DNA from: Falsiroseomonas sp035644895
GTDB taxonomy: Bacteria; Pseudomonadota; Alphaproteobacteria; Acetobacterales; Acetobacteraceae
Direction of reading: 5' to 3'
Length of the DNA stretch: 10,873 nucleotides
Assembly (NCBI GenBank): GCA_035644895.1
Contig: DASQNQ010000209.1
Span: 1-10,873, forward strand
Shown: piece by piece, positions 1 to 6,356 of the stretch
How the letters are laid out: each line of letters starts with the position of its first letter
Numbering within the stretch: position 1 is the first letter of the stretch
Notes under the pieces: generated by a model
The model's database searches: none
Told to the model about the DNA's origin: nothing
The model's input: only the letters and a program-made list of their open reading frames with translations
Position numbers and translations under genes: made by a program

Positions 1-1343
1 GCGAGCACGGAGACGAGCGCGACCAGCTCCTCCCGCGTCACCGTCTCGTCCAGCGTGATGCCGACCGTCGCGGCGTCGATGCGGCGCAGGTTGAAGCCGC
101 GGCCGAGGGCGGCGGCCATCAGCGCGTCGGCCTTGTCGCCCGCCTCGATCGCCAGCGTGTCGAAGAAGGCATCGTGGCGCAGGCCGAAGCCGGCGCGCGC
201 GGCGGCATCGGCCAGCAGGCGCGTCAGCAGGGAGACGCGGCGCGCGATGCGGCGCAGCCCCTCCGGCCCGTGCCACACCGCGTACATGCTGGCCATCACT
301 GCGAGCAGCACCTGCGCGGTGCAGATGTTGGACGTCGCCTTCTCCCGCCGGATGTGCTGCTCGCGCGTCTGGAGCGCGAGGCGCATGGCGGGCGCTCCGG
401 CCGCGTCCACCGAGACGCCGACCAGACGTCCCGGCATCAGCCGCTTCAGCCCGTCCGTCACCGCCATGTAGGCCGCGTGCGGCCCGCCATAGCCCATCGG
501 AACGCCGAAGCGCTGCGTGGAGCCGACCACCACGTCCGCGCCCATCTCGCCCGGCGGACGCAGCAGCACGAGCGAGAGCGGGTCGGCTGCGACGATGGCA
601 AGCCCGCCCGCCGCGTGCACCGCCGCGATCTCGGGCGAGAGGTCGCGCACCTCGCCCGTCGTGCCGGGGTACTGCAGCAGGACGGCGAAGGGCTTCTCCG
701 CCGCCGCAGCCCGCGCGACCTCGGCAGGCGGCACGACCACGACCCGGAAGCCGACCGGCTCGGCCCGGACCTGCACCACGGCGAGCGTCTGCGGGTGCAG
801 GTCGGCCGCCACCAGCAGCGTGTCCGACTTGCCACGCGTCGCGGCGTGGCAGAGCGAGACGGCCTCCGCCGCCGCCGTCGCCTCGTCGAGGAGGGAGGCG
901 TTCGCGACGGGCAGGCCGGTCAGGTCCGTCATCATCGTCTGGTAGTTCAGCAGCGCCTCCAGCCGGCCCTGCGCGATCTCCGCCTGGTAGGGCGTGTAGG
1001 CGGTGTACCAGCCCGGGTTCTCCAGCACGTTGCGCAGGATCACCGGCGGTGTGTGCGTGCCGTGGTAGCCGAGGCCGATCAGGGAGCGCATCGCTTGGTT
1101 GCGCTCGCTGATCGCGCGCAGCTCCGCGATCGCCTCCGCCTCCGACACCGGCGCGGGCAGCGGCAGCGGCTCGCGCATGCGGATCGGGCCCGGCACGGTG
1201 CGGGCGGCCAGGTCCTCCAAGCTGTCGGCGCCCACCACCTTCAGCATCGCCGCGATCTCGGCCTCGGACGGGCCGATGTGGCGGCGGATGAACTCGCCCT
1301 TGTCCTCGAGCGAGGCCAGTTCGTGCAGCGTGCCCATGGTCAT
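1..1343 (-). CDS. gcvP: Glycine dehydrogenase (decarboxylating), P protein, 3' end cut by window edge
   Basis: This is the P protein of the glycine cleavage system, the PLP enzyme that decarboxylates glycine and passes the aminomethyl group to lipoylated GcvH. About 447 residues are visible, the N-terminal half of a protein usually near 950 residues. The N-terminus is of the single-chain GcvP type: GEFIRRHIGPSEAEI at about 16-30, then IGLGYHGT, NPGWYTAYTPYQ and NASLLDEATAAAEA. Further on come QRFGVPMGYGGPHAA and REQHIRREKATSNICTAQ. The PLP lysine lies in the C-terminal half and is outside the window. The ATG at 1343-1341 overlaps the gcvH stop as ATGA. A GGAG lies 5 nt upstream, which suggests translational coupling; a second in-frame ATG is at 1337. 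It is the third gene of the gcvTHP operon and is probably under the upstream glycine riboswitch. Confidence 0.96.
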   Translation of the reverse strand, partial: MTMGTLHELASLEDKGEFIRRHIGPSEAEIAAMLKVVGADSLEDLAARTVPGPIRMREPLPLPAPVSEAEAIAELRAISERNQAMRSLIGLGYHGTHTPPVILRNVLENPGWYTAYTPYQAEIAQGRLEALLNYQTMMTDLTGLPVANASLLDEATAAAEAVSLCHAATRGKSDTLLVAADLHPQTLAVVQVRAEPVGFRVVVVPPAEVARAAAAEKPFAVLLQYPGTTGEVRDLSPEIAAVHAAGGLAIVAADPLSLVLLRPPGEMGADVVVGSTQRFGVPMGYGGPHAAYMAVTDGLKRLMPGRLVGVSVDAAGAPAMRLALQTREQHIRREKATSNICTAQVLLAVMASMYAVWHGPEGLRRIARRVSLLTRLLADAAARAGFGLRHDAFFDTLAIEAGDKADALMAAALGRGFNLRRIDAATVGITLDETVTREELVALVSVL

Positions 1344-1714
1344 GCCGTCTCCAGGAAGGCGGCGTAGCCGGCCTCGTCCATCAATGCACCGAAGGCGGCG
1401 GCGTCCACGCCCTCCAGCCGGAAGAACCAGCCCTCGCCCGTGGCGGCGCTGTTGATCAGGCCCGGGTTCTCCGCCAGGGCGGCGTTCACCTCCGCGATGC
1501 GGCCGGCGAGCGGGGCGTAGACGTCGGAGGCGGCCTTCACGCTCTCCACCACCGCCACGGCCTCATGCGCCGCGACCTCGCGCCCGACCTCGGGCAGGTC
1601 CACGAAGACCACGTCGCCCAGCGCGTTCTGCGCGTGGTCGGTGATGCCGACCACGGCGGAGGTGCCCTCGAGGCGCACCCATTCATGGTCCTTGGTGAAG
1701 CGGATCTCGGCCAT
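1340..1714 (-). CDS. gcvH: Glycine cleavage system H protein
   Basis: GcvH is the lipoyl carrier that shuttles the aminomethyl intermediate between the P, T and L proteins. The 124-residue length is normal for the family. It opens with the family signature FTKDHEWVRLEG. The lipoyl site is ESVKAASDVYAP, with the modified lysine at residue 60. The end GEGWFFRLEG followed by a helix with LMDEAGYAAFL is also typical. The ATG at 1714-1712 is preceded by only a weak purine stretch (AAAGAGA, about 10 nt upstream). It starts 15 nt after the gcvT stop, and its TGA overlaps the gcvP start, so it sits in the middle of a compact operon. Nothing looks damaged. Confidence 0.98.
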   Translation of the reverse strand: MAEIRFTKDHEWVRLEGTSAVVGITDHAQNALGDVVFVDLPEVGREVAAHEAVAVVESVKAASDVYAPLAGRIAEVNAALAENPGLINSAATGEGWFFRLEGVDAAAFGALMDEAGYAAFLETA

Positions 1715-1729
1715 CGGCGCGGGTCTCTT

Positions 1730-2875
1730 TCAGCGGGCGTAGCGGTGGGGAGCGAAGGGAAGCGGGGCGACGCGGGCGGCCAGCGGCCTGCCGCGCACCA
1801 TGAGTTCGAGCGGCGTGCCGTCCGCGGCCTGGTCGCGCGCGACGTAGCCCATCGCGACGGGGCCGTTGACGGTGGGGCCGAAGCCCCCGGAGGTCACCTC
1901 GCCCACGGCGGCGCCGGCCGGCACATGCACGGGCGTATGGGCACGGGCGGGTTGGCGGCCCTCGGGCCGGATGCCGACGCGCAGGCGCTTCGGGCCCCCG
2001 TCCAGCTCGTCGCGGATGCGCTCGGCGCCGGGGAAGTCCCAGCCCATGCGCCGGCGCTTGCCGATGGTCCAGGTCAGCGCGGCCTCGACCGGGCTCGTCG
2101 TCTCGTCGATGTCGTGGCCGTAGAGGCAGAGCCCGGCCTCCAGCCGCAGGCTGTCACGCGCGCCGAGCCCGGCGGGCTGCACGCCGGGCAGGCCGAGCAG
2201 CAGCTTGGCGAAGCGCTCGGCCTCCGCGTCGGGCACGGAGATCTCAGCCCCGTCCTCGCCCGTGTAGCCCGAGCGCGAGACAATGGCGGGCACGCCGCCG
2301 AGGGTGAAGCGGCCGATGCCCATGAAGGGCAGCGCGGCGATGCCGGGATCGAGCGCGGCGAGCGCCGCGATGGCCTGCGGCCCCTGCAAGGCCAGCAACG
2401 CGCGGTCGGCGAGCACGTTCATGCGGACCGAGGGCGGCAGTGCGGCGCCGATCAGCGCGAAGTCCTGCGCCTTGCGCCCGGCGTTCACCACGACGAACAG
2501 CCGGTCGCCGAGGTTCGCCACCATGAAGTCGTCGAAGATGCCGCCGAGCATGGTGGTGATCAGCGCATAGCGCTGGCGGCCGGGCTTCAGCCCCGAGACG
2601 TCGGAGGGCGTCAGCGCCTCAAGCGCCGCGGCGGCACCCTCCCCCACCAGCTCGGCCTGGCCCATGTGGGAGACGTCGAACAGGGCCGCGCCCGCACGGC
2701 AATGCAGGTGCTCGGCCATGATGCCGGCCGGGTACTGCACGGGCATGAGGTAGCCCGCGAAGGGCACCATGCGCCCGCCGAGCGACCGGTGGAGTGGCCC
2801 GAGCGGCGTCTCGAGGAGCGGCGCGTCAGCGCTGCCGGTTGGAAGCGGCGCGTCAGCGCCGATGGTTGAGGCCAC
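1730..2875 (-). CDS. gcvT: Glycine cleavage system T protein (aminomethyltransferase)
   Basis: GcvT transfers the methylene group from aminomethyl-GcvH to tetrahydrofolate and releases ammonia. The family pattern is clear: TPLGPLHRSLGGRMVPFAGY, MPVQYPAGIMAEH, LFDVSHMGQ, then GGIFDDFMV with the likely catalytic Asp at about 115-116, and late SGYTGEDGAEI. I chose the GTG at 2875-2873. It gives 381 residues, slightly longer than the usual 360-370. It has a GGGGGA Shine-Dalgarno-like stretch 4-5 nt upstream, and no other start codon lies between it and the conserved LLETPL block. An open frame extends to 2962, but that stretch is riboswitch and leader. The first 20 or so residues hold a duplicated ADAPL segment encoded by a 16-bp direct repeat. 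An out-of-frame ATG at 2886-2884 is probably a decoy. It is the first gene of the operon, directly behind the glycine riboswitch. Confidence 0.96.
   Translation of the reverse strand: MASTIGADAPLPTGSADAPLLETPLGPLHRSLGGRMVPFAGYLMPVQYPAGIMAEHLHCRAGAALFDVSHMGQAELVGEGAAAALEALTPSDVSGLKPGRQRYALITTMLGGIFDDFMVANLGDRLFVVVNAGRKAQDFALIGAALPPSVRMNVLADRALLALQGPQAIAALAALDPGIAALPFMGIGRFTLGGVPAIVSRSGYTGEDGAEISVPDAEAERFAKLLLGLPGVQPAGLGARDSLRLEAGLCLYGHDIDETTSPVEAALTWTIGKRRRMGWDFPGAERIRDELDGGPKRLRVGIRPEGRQPARAHTPVHVPAGAAVGEVTSGGFGPTVNGPVAMGYVARDQAADGTPLELMVRGRPLAARVAPLPFAPHRYAR
2817..2859. repeat. 16-bp direct repeat inside the gcvT N-terminal extension
   Basis: AGCGGCGCGTCAGCGC occurs at 2817-2832 and again at 2844-2859. 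The offset is 27 nt, exactly nine codons, so the duplication keeps the gcvT frame and encodes the repeated ADAPL near the N-terminus. Similarity continues imperfectly for about ten more bases on the right of each copy. The segment lies before the first conserved GcvT residues and is probably neutral. Confidence 0.8.
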
Positions 2876-2926
2876 GGTTCCCCCATGGGTTGCCCGTCGC
2901 CTTCCGGCGGCGGGTGGTCCGTGGCC
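2870..2926 (-). promoter_or_regulatory. Predicted expression platform of the glycine riboswitch (start-codon sequestering helix)
   Basis: Directly after aptamer 2, the RNA has GGCCACGG (2926-2919). This is perfectly complementary to CCGTGGCC (2877-2870), which contains the gcvT GTG start. One G-U and one G-C pair could be added outside (2927 with 2869, 2928 with 2868). Inside lies a second hairpin: 2914-2906 pairs with 2901-2893, nine positions with one C-A mismatch, closed by a GGAA loop. The GGGGG Shine-Dalgarno stretch (2884-2880) sits in the remaining loop. I see no U-run, which speaks against an intrinsic terminator. Whether glycine opens or closes this helix cannot be decided from sequence; glycine riboswitches on gcvT are mostly activating. 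Confidence 0.55.
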
Positions 2927-3117
2927 CCCCTCTGTCCCGAGACCTGAGAGATTCGGCGGCATCCCGAAGGCGAAACCGGGGCAGCCTTACTCCGTCGGTG
3001 CCGGCGGATGCCGGGCTTTCCAGAGGCCCCTTCCCCGCGCGGCCCTTTTGCCTGAGCGTTTCCGGGGGCCGGTTGCGCCTTCGGCGGGGGGCACCGCCCC
3101 CTCTCTCCCGCGCGGGA
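2925..3117 (-). ncRNA. Tandem glycine riboswitch (two aptamers)
   Basis: The minus-strand leader of gcvT carries the consensus blocks of both glycine aptamers. Aptamer 1 (about 3033-3117) has GCGGGAGAGA (3111-3102), CCGAAGGCGCAACC (3084-3071) and CTCAGGCAAAAGG (3056-3044). Its P1 helix is CCCGCGC (3116-3110) with GCGCGGG (3040-3034). Aptamer 2 (about 2925-3027) has CTCTGGAAAG (3025-3016), CCGACGGAGTAAGG (2998-2985) and CTCTCAGG (2950-2943), followed by GGGACAGAGG. Its P1 is CCTCTG (3026-3021) with CAGAGG (2934-2929). The short purine linker GGAAGG and the position immediately before gcvT are as known for this class. Aptamer 2 has CCGACGG where CCGAAGG is usual. It should couple gcv expression to cellular glycine. 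Confidence 0.96.
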
Positions 3118-3132
3118 TCAGCGGGTGGCTGG

Positions 3133-3161
3133 CATATGGACCACCCCGGGGCGCCGCGCAA
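3133..3161 (-). promoter_or_regulatory. Probable sigma70-type promoter of the gcv operon
   Basis: On the minus strand, TTGCGC (3161-3156) and CATATG (3138-3133) are separated by exactly 17 bp. A start 7 nt after the -10 would fall near 3126, which is about ten bases before the first P1 helix of the riboswitch and matches the expected leader start. It lies only 12 bp after the stop of the upstream phosphatase gene. This is a pattern match only. Read-through from the lipoprotein/phosphatase unit cannot be excluded, because I see no terminator between them. Confidence 0.45.
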
Positions 3162-3172
3162 CCAGGGGATTG

Positions 3173-3742
3173 TCACGGTTGCGGAAGAGGTTGCCAGCCC
3201 TCCGTCAACAGCCTGCGCGCGGCGGCGTCCCATGCGTACCAGCACCCCTGCCCCGGCTGGTCCAGGCTGCGGGAGATCGGCTGGCCTGTCAGGTGCGCCA
3301 GCAGCAGCGCACCCACGCCGCCATGCGCGACGACGACCAGATCGCCCGGGCCACGCGCCGTGGCCAGCACGGCCTCCACCGCCGCGACGACCCGGGCCTG
3401 GGCGTCCGCTGCGCGCTCCCACCCGCGGGCCGACACCTCGGGCTCGGCGAAGAAGCGGTCCGCCACCGCCTCGAACTCCGCCTGCGGAAGGTAGCCGGTC
3501 GCGGAGCGATCGTTCTCGCCCAGGTCCTCCCGCACCTGCACCGGCAGGCCGTGCGCGGCGGCGAGAATGCCGGCGGCCTCGACCGCCTTGCACTCGGTGC
3601 TCGCCCACACGGCAGCTGGCCGGGCGAGCCCGGCCGCGAATCGCCGGATGCGCGCGATGCCCCGGTCCGACAGGTGCCAGCGTGGCACCGGCACCGCCGG
3701 GTCCACCACCACCTCCGGGTGACTGACGTAGAGGACCCTCAA
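3173..3742 (-). CDS. Histidine phosphatase superfamily protein with atypical active-site motif
   Basis: This 189-residue protein resembles the phosphoglycerate-mutase-like histidine phosphatases. The N-terminal strand RVLYVSHPEVVVDP puts the likely phospho-accepting histidine at residue 8. PRWHLSDRGIARI follows, then ASTECKAVEAAGIL where other members have the S-S-P-x-x-R-A region. The acidic segment is REDLGEND (71-78), and VVVAHGGVGALLLAHL contains the second histidine (H140). The usual RHG is SHP here, so the first pocket arginine is absent, and the second arginine position appears to be K52. No signal peptide is visible, so it is probably cytoplasmic. The start is inferred as TTG at 3742-3740, overlapping the lipoprotein stop as TTGA. 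No ATG or GTG precedes the motif in frame within this gene, and the nearest GGAGG lies about 30 nt upstream. The substrate is unknown. Confidence 0.82.
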   Translation of the reverse strand: MRVLYVSHPEVVVDPAVPVPRWHLSDRGIARIRRFAAGLARPAAVWASTECKAVEAAGILAAAHGLPVQVREDLGENDRSATGYLPQAEFEAVADRFFAEPEVSARGWERAADAQARVVAAVEAVLATARGPGDLVVVAHGGVGALLLAHLTGQPISRSLDQPGQGCWYAWDAAARRLLTEGWQPLPQP

Positions 3743-4293
3743 CGCGGCCCGCGGCGGCGATTGAAGGCCAGCTCCTCCGGCGTGAGTTGGAGGGAGACGC
3801 GCAGCGTGTACTCCCCGGCCCGCCGTCCCTCGGCCACGGGCACCGTGACCCGCGCCGCCTGGCCGGTGGCGGTGGCACGCGGCACGTTCGGCGGGAAGGT
3901 CAGGCGGGTGGAGAAGGCCTCCCGCGCCAGCAGGGTGGTGTCCCCGGCGTCGGTCAAGGCGACGAACCAGGGCAGCTCCAGGGTCCGGCCATCCGCCGCC
4001 GGGCCGCGCTCCGCCTCGAAGCGGGGCGTGAGTCGCACGGTGACGTCGCGCCCCGAGCGGCCGGCCCAGTCGCAGGTGGCGTCGAAGCCGGCGATGCGGG
4101 CGTCCACCACCATGGCCGTCAGTTCGCCCGCGCCGCCCGGCCGGAACCGCGTCATGTCGGCCCCGTCCGCCAGCAGCGCGATTCGGGGACAGGGCGCCTG
4201 CGGCCCGTCGGAGGTCCGCGTGCCGCCGCCCCCGCAGGCCGCCAGGCCCAGCACCCCCAGCACCGCCGCCCCGCGCGCCCATCCGCCTCGCAT
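3739..4293 (-). CDS. Small predicted lipoprotein of unknown function
   Basis: The 184-residue product begins MRGGWARGAAVLGVLGLAAC, a short lipoprotein signal peptide with lipobox LAAC. The lipidated cysteine would be residue 20. Glycines follow at +2 and beyond, with no Asp at +2, which favours the outer membrane. The mature part has two more cysteines (about 35 and 74) that could form a disulfide, and segments such as MTRFRPGG, DARIAGFDATCDW and VRLTPRFEAERGP. It looks like a family of hypothetical alphaproteobacterial lipoproteins; I cannot name a function. The ATG at 4293-4291 has AAAGGGGG about 4 nt upstream. An upstream in-frame ATG at 4386 would add an Arg-rich stretch in front of the signal peptide and is rejected. 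Its stop overlaps the phosphatase start, so the two are probably translated together. Confidence 0.88.
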   Translation of the reverse strand: MRGGWARGAAVLGVLGLAACGGGGTRTSDGPQAPCPRIALLADGADMTRFRPGGAGELTAMVVDARIAGFDATCDWAGRSGRDVTVRLTPRFEAERGPAADGRTLELPWFVALTDAGDTTLLAREAFSTRLTFPPNVPRATATGQAARVTVPVAEGRRAGEYTLRVSLQLTPEELAFNRRRGPR

Positions 4294-4367
4294 GCCGCCC
4301 CCTTTCGCCAGTCGCCCGCGGCGGCTAGAACGCGCCGCCCGCCGGGGTATCGCACCGGTGCCGCCGC

Positions 4368-4382
4368 CCGGCCATATGCCGG
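4368..4382. repeat. Short inverted repeat in the divergent lipoprotein-ispH intergenic region
   Basis: CCGGC (4368-4372) and GCCGG (4378-4382) flank CATAT, giving a small palindrome-like site in the 115-bp gap between the lipoprotein and ispH. The embedded CATATG resembles the proposed -10 of the gcv promoter, but I find no good -35 at the right distance on either strand. It may be an operator or chance in GC-rich DNA. Confidence 0.3.
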
Positions 4383-4408
4383 CCATTTCCCGCTGCTACG
4401 AGCCCGCC

Positions 4409-5368
4409 ATGACCTCCGCGAAGCCGCCGCTGACCGTCCTCCTCGCGGGTCCCCGCGGCTTCTGCGCCGGGGTGGACCGCGCCATCCGCATCGTCGAGGA
4501 GGCGCTGCGCCTGCACGGCGCGCCCGTCTACGTCCGGCACGAGATCGTCCACAACCGCTACGTGGTGGAACGCCTCGAGCGCATGGGCGCCGTCTTCGTC
4601 GAGGAGCTGGAGGAGATCCCCGACCCCTCCCGCCCCGTCGTCTTCTCCGCCCACGGCGTGCCGAAGTCGGTCCCGGCCGAGGCGCGGGCGCGCAACATGA
4701 CTTTCCTGGACGCGACCTGCCCGCTGGTGAGCAAGGTCCACCGGGAGGCGGAGCGCCACCACGCAAAGGGCCGCCACCTGCTGCTGATCGGCCATGCCGG
4801 CCACCCGGAGGTGGTCGGCACGATGGGCCAGCTCCCCTATGGCCACGTCACGCTGGTCGAGGACGCTGAGGCCGCGCGCCACGTCCGGCCGCCCGCGGGT
4901 GCCGAGCTTGCCTATACCACGCAGACCACACTGTCCGTCGACGACACGGCGGAGATCCTGGCGATCCTGCAGGCGCGCTTCCCTGGCCTGGCCGGCCCGG
5001 CGAAGGAGGACATCTGCTACGCCACCACGAACCGCCAGGCAGCGGTGAAGGCCATCGCGCCGCGGGCGGGGCTGTTCGTGGTGGTTGGCGCGCCGAACTC
5101 CTCCAACTCGGTCCGCCTGGCCGAGGTGGCGGAGCGCTCCGGCTGCCCGCGCGCGCTCCTCGTCCAGCGTGGGGCCGAGCTCGACCCCGCCGTCGCGGAC
5201 GGGGTCGAGGTGCTCGGCCTCACCGCCGGCGCCTCCGCACCGGAGGAGCTGGTGGAGGAGGTGCTCGCCCGTCTCGCCGCCCGCCGCACGCTGCTGGTCG
5301 AGGAGGTGGTGGTGGCGGAGGAACGCGTCACCTTCCGCCTGCCGCCCGCCCTGATGGCCGCGGAATAG
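4409..5368 (+). CDS. ispH: 4-hydroxy-3-methylbut-2-enyl diphosphate reductase (LytB/IspH)
   Basis: IspH catalyses the last step of the MEP pathway, reducing HMBPP to IPP and DMAPP with a [4Fe-4S] cluster. The 319-residue length matches the family (about 316 in E. coli). The three cluster cysteines are visible: C19 in RGFCAGVDRAI, C104 in DATCPLVSKVH and C203 in DICYATTNRQ. The substrate-binding histidines are in EIVHNRYVV, SAHGVP and GHPEVVGT, and the last motif also carries the proton-relay glutamate (about E134). The SSNS motif is present at 231-234. I chose the ATG at 4409 because the preceding in-frame ATG at 4376 adds residues without family character. Neither has a clear Shine-Dalgarno sequence. 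It is the first gene of a cluster with thrB and rnhA. Confidence 0.97.
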   Translation: MTSAKPPLTVLLAGPRGFCAGVDRAIRIVEEALRLHGAPVYVRHEIVHNRYVVERLERMGAVFVEELEEIPDPSRPVVFSAHGVPKSVPAEARARNMTFLDATCPLVSKVHREAERHHAKGRHLLLIGHAGHPEVVGTMGQLPYGHVTLVEDAEAARHVRPPAGAELAYTTQTTLSVDDTAEILAILQARFPGLAGPAKEDICYATTNRQAAVKAIAPRAGLFVVVGAPNSSNSVRLAEVAERSGCPRALLVQRGAELDPAVADGVEVLGLTAGASAPEELVEEVLARLAARRTLLVEEVVVAEERVTFRLPPALMAAE

Positions 5369-5370
5369 GC

Positions 5371-6351
5371 ATGGCCGTCTACACCGAGGTCTCGGACGAG
5401 GCGCTGCGCGCCTTCCTTTCGGAGTACGCGCTGGGCGGGCTGCTCGCCTTCCGCGGCATCGCCGAGGGAGTGGAGAACTCGAACTACGCGCTCCGCACCA
5501 CGGCGGGCGACTTCATCCTGACCCTGTACGAAAGGCGCGTGGACCCGGCGGAGCTGCCCTGGTTCCTCGGGCTGATGGAGCACCTGGCCGCACGGGGCAT
5601 CGCCTGCCCTACGCCCATTGCCGGGCGCGACGGCGCGAGCCTGCGCCTCCTCTGCGGCCGGCCGGCCGCGATCTGCACTTTCCTGGAGGGCGTGTGGCCG
5701 CGGCGCGTGCGGCCCGAGCACCTGGCGCCGCTCGGCGGGGCGCTCGCCGCCCTGCACGCGGCGGGCGAGGGCTTCGCCGCCACCCGCCGCAACGCTCTCG
5801 GTCCGCATGGCTGGCCGCCTCTGCTGGAGCGCTGCCGCACGCGGGGGGACGAGGTGCAGGCGGGCCTCATCGCGGAGCTGGACGGGCAGCTCTCCGCCAT
5901 CCTCGCAGCGTGGCCCGTGCCAGGCGCGCTGCCCATCGGACACATCCATGCGGACCTCTTTCCCGACAACGTCTTCTTCCTGCCGGATGCGGAAGGGCGC
6001 CCGCGCCTCTCGGGCCTGATCGACTTCTACTTCGCCTGCACCGACCTGCTGGCCTACGACGTCGCGGTGTGCCTGAACGCCTGGTGCTTCGAGCCGGGCG
6101 GGGACTTCAACGTGACGAAGGCGCGCGCGATGCTCGGCGCCTACGAGGCGGTGCGGCCGCTGACCGGGGCCGAGCGCGCGGCGCTGCCCGTGCTGTGCCG
6201 CGGTGCCGCGATCCGCTTCCTGCTCACGCGGCTCTACGACTGGACGCACACGCCCCCCGACGCGCTGGTCACGCGCAAGGACCCGCTGGAATACCTGCGG
6301 AAGCTGCGCTTCTTCGCGGGCTGCGCGACGCCCGGGGCGCTCGGGCTGTGA
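5371..6351 (+). CDS. thrB: Homoserine kinase, APH-like type
   Basis: This enzyme phosphorylates homoserine in the threonine pathway. At 326 residues it has the usual length of the aminoglycoside-phosphotransferase-like homoserine kinases of Alphaproteobacteria, which are unrelated to the GHMP-type ThrB of E. coli. Visible signatures are GIAEGVENSNYAL (nucleotide loop, 29-41) and FILTLYERR (48-56). The catalytic loop is HIHADLFPDNVFF (191-203) with D195, and the metal-binding LIDFYFACTDLLAYDVAV has D218. The C-terminal TRKDPLEYLRKLRF is also typical. The ATG lies 2 nt after the ispH TAG, and its TGA overlaps a possible GTG start of rnhA, so it sits in a tightly packed operon. Another APH-family kinase is possible, but the neighbours ispH and rnhA strongly favour ThrB. 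Confidence 0.95.
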   Translation: MAVYTEVSDEALRAFLSEYALGGLLAFRGIAEGVENSNYALRTTAGDFILTLYERRVDPAELPWFLGLMEHLAARGIACPTPIAGRDGASLRLLCGRPAAICTFLEGVWPRRVRPEHLAPLGGALAALHAAGEGFAATRRNALGPHGWPPLLERCRTRGDEVQAGLIAELDGQLSAILAAWPVPGALPIGHIHADLFPDNVFFLPDAEGRPRLSGLIDFYFACTDLLAYDVAVCLNAWCFEPGGDFNVTKARAMLGAYEAVRPLTGAERAALPVLCRGAAIRFLLTRLYDWTHTPPDALVTRKDPLEYLRKLRFFAGCATPGALGL

Positions 6352-6356
6352 CGGGG

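Noticed and set aside
174..1367. Plus-strand open frame of about 400 codons opposite gcvP
   Set aside because: The minus strand encodes unmistakable GcvP. The plus-strand product is a low-complexity Arg-rich shadow.
1565..2869. Plus-strand open frame of about 430 codons opposite gcvT
   Set aside because: It is a shadow of gcvT with no recognisable domain.
2876..2962. N-terminal extension of gcvT to the ATG at 2962
   Set aside because: It would translate the 3' end of the glycine aptamer; the GTG at 2875 has a ribosome site and gives a near-normal length.
4350..4378. Promoter for ispH using CATATG at 4373-4378 as -10
   Set aside because: The hexamer at the right distance (TCGCAC) matches the -35 consensus poorly, so the -10 alone is not enough.
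3125..4408. Long plus-strand open frame continuous with ispH, which would make a protein of about 747 residues
   Set aside because: The part before 4409 runs antisense to the lipoprotein and phosphatase genes, has low-complexity Arg/Pro/Ala composition and no family signature. IspH is complete from 4409.
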